31,796 nucleotides of DNA from Brevibacillus sp. (GTDB lineage: Bacteria > Bacillota > Bacilli > Brevibacillales > Brevibacillaceae): the NCBI GenBank assembly GCA_029240815.1, contig JARDZO010000043.1, positions 1 through 31,796 on the forward strand, given 5' to 3'. The position numbers and the translations under genes were made by a program. Position 1 is the first letter of the stretch. Each line of letters starts with the position of its first letter. Below are positions 1-8,745 of the stretch, in pieces. Below the pieces are notes generated by a model that saw only the letters and a list, made by a program, of their open reading frames with translations, was not told the origin of the DNA and did no database searches.

Positions 1-70
1 TAGTACCCAAAGGGCACAAGTCTCGCCTTCTCACTATCGTTCGAGGTCTCGCTATGTTGCACTTATACTG

Positions 71-95
71 GATAAGAATCTTATAAATTCTTATC
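71..95. repeat. 9-bp inverted repeat near the window edge
   Basis: GATAAGAAT (71-79) and ATTCTTATC (87-95) form a perfect inverted repeat around a 7-base AT-rich centre. It lies beyond the cdaS terminator, in a stretch (1-100) where I see no convincing gene. It could be an operator or a second weak hairpin; nothing in the window decides this. Confidence 0.35.
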
Positions 96-100
96 TGTAT

Positions 101-135
101 AAAAAAGACACCGTCATCCCAAGACGGTGTCTTTT
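101..135 (-). terminator. Rho-independent terminator of cdaS
   Basis: A perfect 13-bp stem, AAAAGACACCGTC (103-115) with GACGGTGTCTTTT (123-135), encloses a 7-base loop. On the minus strand it is followed by a run of T (complement of the A-run 101-106). It begins 4 bases after the cdaS stop codon. Confidence 0.9.
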
Positions 136-138
136 GCT

Positions 139-750
139 TTAATGCGTGATTATCGGATACATGTGCCCTTTCAACGCAAACGAAGCCTTTCCCGTTTCTT
201 CGGAGACGACGATGACCAATGCATCGCACTGCTCACTTAAGCCCAAGGCTGCCCGATGCCGCGTTCCCAGTTTTTGCTCTCCGACTTCTACATGGGACAA
301 CGGCAACACATTTGCGGCTGAAACAATATGGCTTTCTCGAACTACGACTGCCCCATCATGAAGTGGACTTCCCGGATAAAAGATCGATTCCAGCAAGGAA
401 TGAGTCATCCAGGCACCAATCGGAATACCCGCTTGCAAAAGCGCACCGATGGGCTCCTCACGTTCCACCACAATCAAAGCTCCTTGTCTGCGCGAGGACA
501 GATTTTGTACTGCCAGCGACAGATCGGCGTATTTGTCCGTATAGGGGCCTAAATAACATTGCAAATAAAAGGAGGCAGCAACAGTCTCCAGATGACCAAA
601 TCGGGATCTTATCTGATCGAATGTTCCTAGAAGACATCCGTTTTCGTTTTCAAGGGCAAGTATGCTCTGTTCAATCGCGTTTGAGATAGCGCTTAATTGT
701 TGCTTCATCTCCGCTTTCAACGGTGATACGTCGCAGTTCACTTGTTCCAT
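139..750 (-). CDS. cdaS: CdaS-type diadenylate cyclase (DisA_N domain)
   Basis: Makes cyclic di-AMP from two ATP. The 203-residue protein has the two signature motifs of the DisA_N/DAC fold: DGA at about residues 132-134 (LHDGAVVV) and RHR at about 164-166 (GTRHRAALG). The first ~60 residues are helical and hydrophilic with no membrane segment or DNA-binding domain. This matches the soluble CdaS/YojJ class (B. subtilis CdaS is about 207 residues), whose N-terminal helices are autoinhibitory, rather than CdaA (three membrane helices) or DisA (longer). The ATG is preceded by GAGGGG at 5-base spacing. In B. subtilis CdaS is a sporulation-specific enzyme made in the forespore, and its loss affects germination. 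Here it is divergent from a germinant receptor operon, which fits that role. I could not find a convincing sigma-G promoter by eye. Confidence 0.93.
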   Translation of the reverse strand: MEQVNCDVSPLKAEMKQQLSAISNAIEQSILALENENGCLLGTFDQIRSRFGHLETVAASFYLQCYLGPYTDKYADLSLAVQNLSSRRQGALIVVEREEPIGALLQAGIPIGAWMTHSLLESIFYPGSPLHDGAVVVRESHIVSAANVLPLSHVEVGEQKLGTRHRAALGLSEQCDALVIVVSEETGKASFALKGHMYPIITH

Positions 751-897
751 GGAGACCCCTCGATTTTATTTTCTAGCTCATATGGATGATTGTTCCCCTC
801 CGCTTGAAGAAACATTCTAATTCAGGAATGAGAATCCAATTTCTAACAGAACCTAGTAACGAAATGAACAGAATGGCTTATGAGGCGAAGAGGATAC

Positions 898-2370
898 ATG
901 GACAAATGGACTGAGTTTCTCGCACTTGCTCAAGACTCTCATGATTTCAGGAGACATTCACTCCTTGAAGAAGATGGAACGTTTATCGTTTCCTATTACA
1001 AAACCTTAATCAAAAGTGAACTGCTTCAAAACCATATTTTGAAGCCATTGCAGGAAATCATACGGGAACAAGAACTACCGAATGACCTTCATGATCTGGC
1101 AGCATTCATTGCAATCGAGGATATTACGTTCACCGATGATGTGTCAACCGTCGCCTCCAAGATCATGAGCGGATATGCTGCGATCCAAGTGCATGCAGAT
1201 AATCACTATTTCGCCCTGATTGACCTATCCGATGCCACGCGAGGATTGCGGACGGACAATGATACAGAAAATGAATTCAGCGTCGTCGGCCCAAAAGTAG
1301 GTTTTGTTGAGGATCTGGACATAAATCTTCATCTGATCCGACAACAAATACGTACTCCTAACCTCATGATCAAGGAAATCACGATCGGCACAATGTCCCA
1401 AACGCGCGTCGCTGTTGTTTACATTCAGGACGTTACCAATCCCAAGCATGTGCAAACAGTCGAACAACGATTGCAAGATATCCATTTTGATATCATCTTT
1501 GACTCGTCCCAATTGGACCAGATCATGAGTGACAACTCCCACACCCCGTTTCCCTTATTTCTCTCCACAGAAAGAATTGATCGAGTCATATACGGGTTGA
1601 CTCTCGGGCAAGTCGCTATTATATCGAATGCATCTCCTTACGTACTCACTGGACCAACGACTATTTTTGATTTCTTTATTTCACCGGAAGACTACTACCT
1701 TCCCTGGGTTCTTGGGTCTTTGTTTCGATTGATTCGGATCTTTGGCGTGTGCTTCTCCGTCTTGATGACACCTGCTTACACGGCTGTTTTGACCTATCAT
1801 TTGGAGATGATTCCCAAGGACATGCTAGGCCCGATTATCATTTCCCGAAATTACGTTCCATTCCCGCCCGTATTAGAAGTGCTGTTTCTCGAACTGACCA
1901 TTGAATTATTACGGGAAGCCGGGGCACGTCTGCCAACCAAGGTCGGTCAAACACTCGGAATCGTGGGCGGTATCGTCATCGGACAAGCATCGGTGGCAGC
2001 GGCACTGACGAGTAACATTTTGCTAATTATCGTTGCTCTCTCCGCACTGGCTTCGTTTACGACCCCCATCTATAAAATGTCGAACACGATACGATTTCTG
2101 CGGTTCCCCTTAATTATTCTCTCAGGAATATGGGGTGGTTTTGGCATTGTTGTCGGATTATGCTTTATCCTTACGCATTTAATTCGGCTCAAATCTCTGG
2201 GAACACCCTACTTGGCACCGCTCTATCCTTTTCGTCGCAAAGGCTATGCAGACAGCTTCATCCGAGCTTCCTACAGTAAAACGGCTAGACGTTCTCCTAT
2301 CTTACAAACCATTTCAGAATGGAGATATAATGCTCGCAAAGCAAATGAGCAAAAGGATATCGATGACTAA
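898..2370 (+). CDS. Spore germination protein, GerA/GerKA family (germinant receptor A subunit)
   Basis: A-subunit of a GerA-type germinant receptor of the spore inner membrane. About 490 residues: a soluble N-terminal half (to about residue 260), then a membrane domain with several hydrophobic helices. The family's conserved block is visible: RNYVPFPPVLEVLF, then ELLREAGARLPTKVGQT and GIVGGIVIGQASVAAA. The start at 898 is preferred over an in-frame ATG at 880, because GAAGAGG sits 4 bases before it and the upstream residues (MRRRGY) look like translated leader. The stop overlaps the start of the next gene. First gene of an A-C-B operon, the order seen in B. subtilis gerK. The germinant cannot be told from sequence. 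Confidence 0.93.
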   Translation: MDKWTEFLALAQDSHDFRRHSLLEEDGTFIVSYYKTLIKSELLQNHILKPLQEIIREQELPNDLHDLAAFIAIEDITFTDDVSTVASKIMSGYAAIQVHADNHYFALIDLSDATRGLRTDNDTENEFSVVGPKVGFVEDLDINLHLIRQQIRTPNLMIKEITIGTMSQTRVAVVYIQDVTNPKHVQTVEQRLQDIHFDIIFDSSQLDQIMSDNSHTPFPLFLSTERIDRVIYGLTLGQVAIISNASPYVLTGPTTIFDFFISPEDYYLPWVLGSLFRLIRIFGVCFSVLMTPAYTAVLTYHLEMIPKDMLGPIIISRNYVPFPPVLEVLFLELTIELLREAGARLPTKVGQTLGIVGGIVIGQASVAAALTSNILLIIVALSALASFTTPIYKMSNTIRFLRFPLIILSGIWGGFGIVVGLCFILTHLIRLKSLGTPYLAPLYPFRRKGYADSFIRASYSKTARRSPILQTISEWRYNARKANEQKDIDD

Positions 2371-3475
2371 TTTCATTCACCTCCGCGTATCAATCCTATT
2401 CATATCTGCAAAGTGGATGACGCTCGGGTTGTTGTGTGTCGTTCTCACAGCTTGTTCATCTTCGCGCATTATTAATGATGTGCAATTAATCCATACACTC
2501 GGCTATGACCAAGTCGATAACCAGATCAAAGGTACAGCGATTACGCACCGGTATGAAAAAGATCAAGCTGATGTCGAAATGCTGGAAACCAGTGCTATCA
2601 ACCTCTATTCGCTCTCTCCCGAGTTAAATGCGACCACTGCCTCTCAACTCGAATTGGGTCAACTGCGCTCCGTAGTGATTGGAAAAGATTTTGCGGCAAA
2701 GGGAATCGGTACATTAGTTCATTCGCTTTGTCGTGATCCGAACATTGGATTTCGCTTGCAATTGGCTGTCGCGGATCCACAAGCTGAATCGATCCTGGAG
2801 GTTAATCGAAAGGTAAACGTCCCCTTTTACTTGTCCAATTTAATCGAACAAAATATAAGAACATTAAATACGCCGAAGACCAATCTGCATGTATTTCTCT
2901 TCAATTTTTACGGAGAAGGACGCGATCCATATCTGCCGTATTTTGTCTTGTATCACGACCGCATCAAGCTGGATGGTTTAGCCCTCTTTCAAAAAGATAA
3001 ATTCGTTGATCACATCCATGCGAATGAAGCCTTTTTGTTGAAAGTGCTGGTGGAAAAAACAAAAAGCGGACAATACCCTGTAGAAATAAAGATTGCGGGT
3101 CGAAAAGGAAGCGGCATGTTACGAAATTTGGGGTCTGAGGTAGCGTTCGAAGTAAACACAAGCAAAAACATTCCCTCTTTGATGATCCAGATCAATATGC
3201 GTGCTCAAATCAAAGACTCCCCCAGTTGGCTGAAACTATCGGACCCCGACACGCTGCAAGCAGCAGAAAAGGAACTCTCACTCTATCTTCAAAAACAAAT
3301 GAAGCAGTTCCTCACTCATTTGCAAAAAATAAAGGTGGATCCCGTAGGAATTGGTGATCTAATCAGGGGGAGAAGTTCCACGTGGAATTACGCGCATTTC
3401 CAAGAGCAATATCCTCATATGGATCTAGGCGTGAAAGTCGCGCTCAAACTGGAGCAAACAGGTGTTGGGGAATAA
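2363..3475 (+). CDS. Ger(x)C family spore germination lipoprotein (receptor C subunit)
   Basis: C-subunit of the germinant receptor, a lipoprotein attached to the spore inner membrane. The N-terminus has a basic/hydrophobic stretch ending in a lipobox (VVLTAC followed by SSS), so the mature protein starts at that cysteine. Conserved features of the family follow: the N-terminal segment around LGYDQ and a C-terminal DPVGIGDLIRG region. The open frame extends upstream to 2246, but the ATG at 2363 has AAAAGGA 5-6 bases upstream and overlaps the stop of the A-subunit gene (translational coupling). An ATG at 2330 with GGAG is the alternative; it would add 11 residues before the signal. Confidence 0.9.
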   Translation: MTNFIHLRVSILFISAKWMTLGLLCVVLTACSSSRIINDVQLIHTLGYDQVDNQIKGTAITHRYEKDQADVEMLETSAINLYSLSPELNATTASQLELGQLRSVVIGKDFAAKGIGTLVHSLCRDPNIGFRLQLAVADPQAESILEVNRKVNVPFYLSNLIEQNIRTLNTPKTNLHVFLFNFYGEGRDPYLPYFVLYHDRIKLDGLALFQKDKFVDHIHANEAFLLKVLVEKTKSGQYPVEIKIAGRKGSGMLRNLGSEVAFEVNTSKNIPSLMIQINMRAQIKDSPSWLKLSDPDTLQAAEKELSLYLQKQMKQFLTHLQKIKVDPVGIGDLIRGRSSTWNYAHFQEQYPHMDLGVKVALKLEQTGVGE

Positions 3476-3499
3476 CAGCGAAATGTGGAGAGGATTGGA

Positions 3500-4566
3500 A
3501 TGAAGGCTTCGATACAGGAAAGATACGCAGTGTCACCATTTTTTGTCTTTTTTCTCGTCCACGCTAATATGGTAGGCATCGGGATCTTTGGATATCAACG
3601 GAAATTGATCGAATCAGCCGGTTATGACTCTTGGATCTCGGTGATTATTACGGGAATCAGCACACATCTGCTCATGTGGATGATGTACTCTATGTTAAAA
3701 ACAGGGGCATCTGATATTATGGATCTGCACATCCGATGCTTTGGAACATGGCTAGGCAAGCTGATGAGTCTACTCGTCCTCGTCTATGTGTTAGTCGCTG
3801 CCTTTATCATTTTCCGTTCGTATGTAGAAATCGTGAAAATTATTATTTTCCCGCTGATGCCGACGTGGAGTATGAGCATCTTGGTGATACTCTTACTGTA
3901 CTATATTGTTTCTGGGGGCTTTCGGGCTGTCACTGGTATTTGTTTATTCGGGGTAACCCTTCCTTTCCTATTGATAGCGCCTCTATTTGTCTTTCCTTTA
4001 GAATACGTTCATCCTAACAATATATTGCCTCTTTTTTCCCATACCGTGCATGAGCTGTTCATGTCTGCGAAAGAAGTCATCTTCAACTTTGCCGGCTTCG
4101 AATTACTCTTTTTTTACTATCCTTTCATTAAGAACCCCCAGCAATCTCAGAAATGGGCACACGCTGCCTTGTTGTTTACTACTGTTCTTTACCTTGCCCT
4201 TACCATGATTACATTCATGTTTTTTACCGAAGGAGAATTGGATAATATCTTATGGCCTACTTTGACGATGATTAAGATCATCGAGATCCCGATCATACAA
4301 CGGATTGAATTTATCGTTGTCTCCTTGTGGCTCATTGTCGTGCTGCCCAATATTTGCCTGAATGTGTGGGCAGTCACGAGGGGAATGAAACAACTGTTCA
4401 ACTTGAAGCAACGCAGAACACTGGTAGCTGTTCTTTGTACGGTACAGCTGCCCTGTATTTCCTCTATGGCTATGTCCCCTTCTTATTCTTGGTCTATCAC
4501 CTGTGGGGAAAGAGGCGTGGGAGAAACACGCTCTTATCGTCTAATCATGAAATAAATGAAGCCTGA
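3500..4566 (+). CDS. Spore germination protein, GerB/GerKB family, with apparent 3' frameshift
   Basis: B-subunit of the germinant receptor, an integral membrane permease-like protein of the amino acid/polyamine transporter type with about ten hydrophobic helices. The start at 3500 is chosen for GGAGAGG at 6-base spacing; a GTG at 3485 would add five residues. The main frame reads well up to RRTLVAVL (about 4435). It then gives a non-membrane tail that stops at 4555. The frame one base earlier instead reads LYGTAALYFLYGYVPFLFLV and HLWGKRRGRN, which is what the last membrane helix of this family looks like, and stops at 4566. One missing T in the CTTT run at 4433-4436 would restore GTT CTT TTG TAC and a protein of about 355 residues, the usual family size. 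Either a real mutation that removes the last helix or a sequencing error. Confidence 0.85.
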
Positions 4567-4583
4567 TAGATTTACCAGGCTTC
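4558..4583. terminator. Hairpin between convergent ger operon and pxpA
   Basis: GAAGCCTG (4558-4565) pairs with CAGGCTTC (4576-4583) around a 10-base loop. It lies between the convergent ends of the plus-strand ger operon and the minus-strand pxp genes. Flanks are only moderately T-rich on either strand, so a bidirectional terminator is likely but not certain. The frame-restored stop of the GerB-type gene falls inside the stem. Confidence 0.55.
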
Positions 4584-4621
4584 TGACTTGATCGGAATAT
4601 GATTTTTTGCTCATTGTCTTT

Positions 4622-5389
4622 TCAAGCACTTGTGCAGAAGGATCGGAGTAAGATCCCTGCATCCTTACACGCTGCATGGATGCTTCGAGCAAATTCCAGT
4701 GCGTGCGCTCCATCTCCATGAATGCAAATGGTGTCAGCCCGAATCGACACATCCACCCCTTGGCGCGATAGGACGCTTCCTTCCATGACCATACGTACGA
4801 CTTGTCGCAACGAATCAGTCTGCTCGGTAATCATGGCATCCGGCTGGCTCCTTGGCGTCAGTGTGCCATCCTCCTGATAGGTTCTGTCGGCGAATACTTC
4901 GTGAGCCGTGCGCAATCCGATTTTTTCTCCCGCTCGTGTCAATTCACTTCCAGCCAGCCCAAATAAAACGAGCGACGGATTTACTTTATAGATGGCTTCC
5001 GCTACCGCTTCTGCCAGTGGAGCTCGTGTGGCTGCCATATTGTAGAGGGCTCCATGCGGTTTCACATGCTGCATGGTACCTCCCTCCGCCTGGACAAATG
5101 CTTGCAGCGCACCGATTTGATACACGACCATGTCATACGCTTCCTGTGGAGAAACATCCATGTTGCGTCTTCCAAAGCCTACGAGGTCAGGCAGACCTGG
5201 ATGCGCACCGAGAGCTACTCCCTTTTCCATTGCCATGCGTACGGTCTTTCTCATCGTAGCCGGGTCTCCTGCATGGAAGCCACAGGCGATATTCGCTGAG
5301 CTGATGTAGTCGAGAATCTCGCTGTCGTTTCCTAATTTATAGGCTCCATAGCTTTCTCCCATGTCGCAGTTGATATCTACAAATTTCAT
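4622..5389 (-). CDS. pxpA: 5-oxoprolinase subunit A (LamB/YcsF family)
   Basis: Subunit of the bacterial ATP-dependent 5-oxoprolinase PxpABC, which opens 5-oxoproline (pyroglutamate) to L-glutamate in the cytoplasm. 255 residues, the normal length. Family blocks are visible: [11 protein letters not shown] at residues 5-15, [12 protein letters not shown] at about 33-44, LGAHPGLPD at about 60-68, and [10 protein letters not shown] near 108. GGAGG lies 5-6 bases before the ATG, inside the end of pxpC; only 3 bases separate the two genes, so they are co-transcribed. Last gene of the 5-oxoproline block. Confidence 0.95.
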   Translation of the reverse strand: MKFVDINCDMGESYGAYKLGNDSEILDYISSANIACGFHAGDPATMRKTVRMAMEKGVALGAHPGLPDLVGFGRRNMDVSPQEAYDMVVYQIGALQAFVQAEGGTMQHVKPHGALYNMAATRAPLAEAVAEAIYKVNPSLVLFGLAGSELTRAGEKIGLRTAHEVFADRTYQEDGTLTPRSQPDAMITEQTDSLRQVVRMVMEGSVLSRQGVDVSIRADTICIHGDGAHALEFARSIHAACKDAGILLRSFCTSA

Positions 5390-5392
5390 TGG

Positions 5393-6400
5393 TTACCTCC
5401 ATCCGGTAGTGAGTTCCATCGCCACTCTCAACTGTCTCCATTCGATTTCTCGCTCGTACAACGCTTTTTGCGCCTCTCCAACCGTGACTTCCTGAAAACG
5501 TATGGCATCTCCAGGTTTCAACTGAGCAAATATCGGCAGATCCACACTAGCTACATAGCCAAGCTTGGGATACCCTCCTATGGTCTGACGGTCAGCTAAT
5601 AGAATGATGGGTTGTCCGTTCGGCGGCACCTGAATGGTTCCAGCAGTTACGGCCTCAGAGGTAAGCTCTATTGGGGAAGATAGCTTGAGCTCTGGACCCG
5701 CTAATCGATACCCCATCCGGTCGGATTGTGGGGTTACCTGAAACGATTGCTCCCAGAAACAGAGACGGCTCTGGGTAGAAAAATCATTAAATTGCTCCCC
5801 ACGTATGACCCGAACGAGAGGATTCTGCATGTAGGGAAACAACGCTTTGGGAACATACCATTCTGCCTGCACAAAAGAGGCTGAACGCGCCTTTTTGGCT
5901 AACTTGGAAGCGAGAAAGCGGCTGTACTCCCAAGGGGCATTCGTTTTCAGTGAATCTTGTGCCTGCAGCATTCTCCCTTCGAAGCCGCCAAATCTGGCAC
6001 GGAAGTTCGTGCTCCTGCTTTCCATCACTATAGGCACATCCCAACCACCCGCGACGGCGAGATAAGCACGGCAGCCTTTTTTGGCGTGAGAAAATTGCAA
6101 GGTGCTGCCACGTCTAACCCATACGGGGCGATTGGCTGCGACCCGTTTGCCATCGATGGAAGGAGAAAAATCTCCCCCACACACGGCTACCAGCAAGTCT
6201 TCGTGAAAAAAAAGACTCGGTCCTTTTAATGTCAGCTCGAGCACCGCATCGCCCGCTTGATTGCCTACAAGCATATTTGCCATGCGGAAAGCAAAGGAAT
6301 CCATCGCCCCACCGACAATGACTCCATGCTGTTGATTGCCGTATCTCCCCAAGTCTTGTACGGTCGTGCAGACACCTGGCTGAATGATCTCTACGCTCAC
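5393..6400 (-). CDS. pxpC: 5-oxoprolinase subunit C (biotin-dependent carboxylase-like, KipA/AHS2 domain)
   Basis: Partner of PxpB in 5-oxoprolinase; the two subunits resemble the two halves of urea amidolyase/allophanate hydrolase-type domains. 335 residues; starts with the typical VEIIQPGVCTTVQDLGRYG and contains GYRLAGPELKL, ELTSEAVTAGTIQVPPNGQP and LADRQTIGGYPK, all typical of this family. The start is GTG (complement of 6398-6400), overlapping the pxpB stop as GTGA, so translation is probably coupled. Older annotation often names this protein KipA, after the B. subtilis KinA-inhibitor antagonist. Confidence 0.94.
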   Translation of the reverse strand: MSVEIIQPGVCTTVQDLGRYGNQQHGVIVGGAMDSFAFRMANMLVGNQAGDAVLELTLKGPSLFFHEDLLVAVCGGDFSPSIDGKRVAANRPVWVRRGSTLQFSHAKKGCRAYLAVAGGWDVPIVMESRSTNFRARFGGFEGRMLQAQDSLKTNAPWEYSRFLASKLAKKARSASFVQAEWYVPKALFPYMQNPLVRVIRGEQFNDFSTQSRLCFWEQSFQVTPQSDRMGYRLAGPELKLSSPIELTSEAVTAGTIQVPPNGQPIILLADRQTIGGYPKLGYVASVDLPIFAQLKPGDAIRFQEVTVGEAQKALYEREIEWRQLRVAMELTTGWR

Positions 6401-7110
6401 GAAGTCACCTCCCTGAGTTCTTCAAATGCTTTCGCAGAGATGGGACGAAAGCGAACCAAATCACCTGCTCGAAGCAGGCTTGGCGGTTGCTCTTCGGGAC
6501 GAAACATTGCTTGGGCTGTCCTTCCAATGATGTTCCAGCCACCAGGACTGACGATCGGGTATATCCCTGTTTGTGAACCACCAATCCCTACGCTACCTTT
6601 CGGGATTGCCGTTCGCGGTGTGGGACGACGCGGCGTGGCAATTCGCTCATCCAATCCACCTAGGTATGGAAAGCCCGGTGCAAAACCGATCATGTACACC
6701 AGATACTGTTGCTCAGAGTGAATGTGGACAACCTCATCCGGATCGAGTCCATTGTGCCTTGCTACCTCTTCCAAATCAGGTCCGAATTCGCCTCCATAGC
6801 AAACGGGTATTTCCACAAGCCTTGGTTCCCCGGAGTTCTTGCTTTGTGTACGTGAAATAATCTCGCCTAGTAAATCGATGACTCTCTCATAAGGACTTTG
6901 AGCACTCCTCGGATCATACAAGACGACAGGATCGTAATAAACGGACACCGTGGTAAAACCCGGCACAATCTCTACCATCCCTGGAAAGGGATCGTCCTGC
7001 AAATAATCAGAAAGCCTTTTTACCTGTTCATGTGTGCTTTGGTCGATGACTTTCCCCAGTTTGACTACAACACCCGAGTCCCCAAGAGGAAAGAACTCAT
7101 AGTTTTGCAA
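6397..7110 (-). CDS. pxpB: 5-oxoprolinase subunit B (KipI/AHS1 domain)
   Basis: Second subunit of the PxpABC 5-oxoprolinase. The body shows family blocks GDSGVVVKLG, VEIVPGFTTVSVYYDP, IPVCYGGEFGPDLEEVA, GFAPGFPYLGGLDERIA and RTAIPKGSVGIGG. The open frame reaches 7209, but that upstream part crosses a hairpin, a -10 element and a palindrome. A TTG at 7108-7110, preceded on the minus strand by AAAAGGGGTGGGAAG, gives a protein of 237 residues that begins at the expected place (LQNYEFFPLGDSG). I therefore take the TTG. In B. subtilis the homologue KipI also inhibits the sporulation kinase KinA; whether that holds here is unknown. Confidence 0.92.
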   Translation of the reverse strand: MQNYEFFPLGDSGVVVKLGKVIDQSTHEQVKRLSDYLQDDPFPGMVEIVPGFTTVSVYYDPVVLYDPRSAQSPYERVIDLLGEIISRTQSKNSGEPRLVEIPVCYGGEFGPDLEEVARHNGLDPDEVVHIHSEQQYLVYMIGFAPGFPYLGGLDERIATPRRPTPRTAIPKGSVGIGGSQTGIYPIVSPGGWNIIGRTAQAMFRPEEQPPSLLRAGDLVRFRPISAKAFEELREVTS

Positions 7111-7126
7111 CTTCCCACCCCTTTTA

Positions 7127-7182
7127 TTCCGATTATCGGGACAACAGTTCCGAATTATAGATAAAGGAAAAGAGGAGATTCC
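7127..7182 (-). promoter_or_regulatory. pxpB promoter with IclR-type palindromic operator
   Basis: On the minus strand a perfect TATAAT (complement of 7154-7159) lies upstream of pxpB. The -35 position at 17-base spacing (7177-7182) falls inside the pcp terminator hairpin and matches the consensus poorly. Just downstream is the near-palindrome TTCCGATTATCGGGA (plus strand 7127-7141; arms match at 6 of 7 positions). A further half site, TTCCGAATT (7148-7156), overlaps the -10. The palindrome matches the perfect TTCCGAATTTCGGAA upstream of the M14 gene at 12 of 15 positions. Probable repressor site for the local IclR protein, by inference. Confidence 0.6.
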
Positions 7183-7190
7183 CTCCTCTT
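7161..7190 (-). terminator. Hairpin terminator/attenuator between pcp and pxpB
   Basis: AAGAGGAG (7170-7177) pairs with CTCCTCTT (7183-7190) around a 5-base loop. On the minus strand it is followed by TTCCTTTAT. It begins a few bases after the pcp stop codon. The T-tract is broken, so partial read-through into pxpB is plausible. Confidence 0.65.
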
Positions 7191-7192
7191 GA

Positions 7193-7840
7193 TCAACTGA
7201 TTTGTCCACCAGTCAACACGATATCTTGTTCATGAGCAAGTGCTGCTTCAATCGCCACACGTAATCCCTTCACGATCGTCTCCACTGCCATACTCGGCTG
7301 ACCAACCAATCGCGCTGCCTGTTCCGGCAGATATGGAATGTGTATGAATCCCCCACGGATGGATGGATTCACCGTGGCGATGGCATGCATCAAACCGTAA
7401 AAAATATGGTTACAGACAAACGTTCCAGCCGTTTGCGAAATGGAAGCAGGGACTCCTTTTTCACGCAGTTCCTTTACGATCGCTTTGATCGGAAGGGTCG
7501 ACCAGTATGCAACTGGCCCCGCCTCCACCACTTCTGTATCAATCGGCTGATTTCCTTCGTTATCGGGAATGCGGGCATCATTTACATTGATCGCCACGCG
7601 CTCAACCGTAATGTCTGGTCGACCGCCAGCTTGTCCGATACAGAACACGATGTCGGGAGTAGTTTCCTGGATCGCGTCCTTTAGGTATGCAATAGATTTG
7701 TCAAAGACAGTAGGAATCTGTCTTACTTCCACTTTGTAGTCAGGTGATAAAGTTTCCTTGAGACGCTTGACCGATTCCCAAGCGGGATTAATTGTTTCCC
7801 CGCCAAATGGGTCAAATCCGGTTACGAGTATCGTTTTCAT
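7193..7840 (-). CDS. pcp: Pyroglutamyl-peptidase I (pyrrolidone-carboxylate peptidase)
   Basis: Cysteine peptidase (family C15) that removes an N-terminal pyroglutamyl residue from peptides and releases 5-oxoproline. 215 residues, the standard size. The catalytic triad can be assigned: Glu80 in [11 protein letters not shown], Cys143 in [11 protein letters not shown], His167 in [12 protein letters not shown]. The N-terminus [12 protein letters not shown] is typical. AAAGGGGG lies 7 bases before the ATG. Placed directly upstream of pxpBCA, so the product of this enzyme is the substrate of the next genes. Confidence 0.97.
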   Translation of the reverse strand: MKTILVTGFDPFGGETINPAWESVKRLKETLSPDYKVEVRQIPTVFDKSIAYLKDAIQETTPDIVFCIGQAGGRPDITVERVAINVNDARIPDNEGNQPIDTEVVEAGPVAYWSTLPIKAIVKELREKGVPASISQTAGTFVCNHIFYGLMHAIATVNPSIRGGFIHIPYLPEQAARLVGQPSMAVETIVKGLRVAIEAALAHEQDIVLTGGQIS

Positions 7841-7888
7841 GTTACGTCCCCCTTTAATACTGGTTGAAGCACACGATCTTGCCGTTGA

Positions 7889-8653
7889 TTATTTAGGACC
7901 ACGCCAACCGAGTTCTCGAGAAATTTCTTGCGCAGACTTTTGCAAGTGAACGATCAGGTCAGGCAGTCGGTCTTCCCCAAACCTCACTTGCGGACCCGCG
8001 ATACTGAGCCCCGCAGCTAACCGGGAAGTATGGTCAAAAATGGGAGCTGCGATAGATACTGTATCATTCTCCAACTCGGAGTAGCTGATCGTATATCCGG
8101 TTTCACGAGCATGATCCAATTCGTGACGGAGACGTTTCATGTCCGTTATGGTTCCATGGCCTATCGCGATAAGCTCGACCTCTTGCAAATACCGTTCACG
8201 TTCTTTTTCCTCCATATAAGAGAGGATAATCCGCGAGCAAGCCCCTGCATACAAGGGTGATCTTCTTCCGATTTTTGTGTAGAGCCGCACAGGGTGATTC
8301 GTGTCCAGCTTTTCGATATAGATAGCTTCTTTCCCATCCCGAATGGTGAGATTGACAGCCTCTTCTGCTAGATCACGCAACGCGTTCATGGCAGGCAGGG
8401 CAATCTGCCGAATGTCCAGACGTTCTGAGACCAACTGGCCAAACTGCAAGAACAGCAGTCCAAGTGAGTATTTGCCGTCCTCCCCTTTTTGTAAAAAGTC
8501 CATGCCTTCAAGGGACCCTACCATCCTGTGAACGGATGTTTTCGGAATGCCTGACAGCTCTACCATTTCATTGAGACTTAAACGGGAGTGCTCAACGAAC
8601 AGATTGAGCAGCTCCATTGATTTTACGACTGTTTTGTTTTTGTTCTGGATCAT
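7889..8653 (-). CDS. IclR family transcriptional regulator
   Basis: 254 residues. The N-terminal ~75 residues form a winged helix-turn-helix (SLNEMVELSGIPKTSVHRMVGSL is the recognition region). The rest is the IclR effector-binding domain, with DLAEEAVNLTIRDGKEAIYIEK, RRSPLYAGACSRIILSYM and DDTVSIAAPIFDH-like segments (here NDTVSIAAPIFDH). It sits inside the 5-oxoproline block between the DUF979 gene and pcp and probably controls it; 5-oxoproline or a related compound would be the natural effector (inference). Its ATG has only a distant GGGGG upstream, so the exact start is less sure than the gene. Candidate target sites are the two related palindromes at 7127 and 13966. Confidence 0.93.
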   Translation of the reverse strand: MIQNKNKTVVKSMELLNLFVEHSRLSLNEMVELSGIPKTSVHRMVGSLEGMDFLQKGEDGKYSLGLLFLQFGQLVSERLDIRQIALPAMNALRDLAEEAVNLTIRDGKEAIYIEKLDTNHPVRLYTKIGRRSPLYAGACSRIILSYMEEKERERYLQEVELIAIGHGTITDMKRLRHELDHARETGYTISYSELENDTVSIAAPIFDHTSRLAAGLSIAGPQVRFGEDRLPDLIVHLQKSAQEISRELGWRGPK

Positions 8654-8701
8654 GGACGTCTTTTATCCCCCGTATTCAGGCACTATTTGTCCATATTTTA
8701 T

Positions 8702-8725
8702 CATTTGTTTGATAATAACAAAATG
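8702..8725. promoter_or_regulatory. Imperfect inverted repeat upstream of the IclR-type gene
   Basis: CATTTGTT (8702-8709) and AACAAAATG (8717-8725) form an inverted repeat with one extra base in one arm. It lies in the 92-base gap between the DUF979 gene and the IclR-type gene. It may be an internal promoter or autoregulatory site; it does not resemble the TTCCGA palindromes found upstream of pxpB and the M14 gene. Confidence 0.3.
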
Positions 8726-8745
8726 GTTCCCATCCGACCTTTTAC

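Noticed and set aside
2..142. Open plus-strand frame at the window start
   Set aside because: It runs through the cdaS terminator and gives a low-complexity basic peptide; no sign of a real gene end.
751..897. Sigma-G promoters for cdaS and the ger operon
   Set aside because: CATTCTA (813-819) and, on the other strand, CATATGA resemble -10 elements, but neither has a proper -35 at 17-18 bases. Not listed as features.
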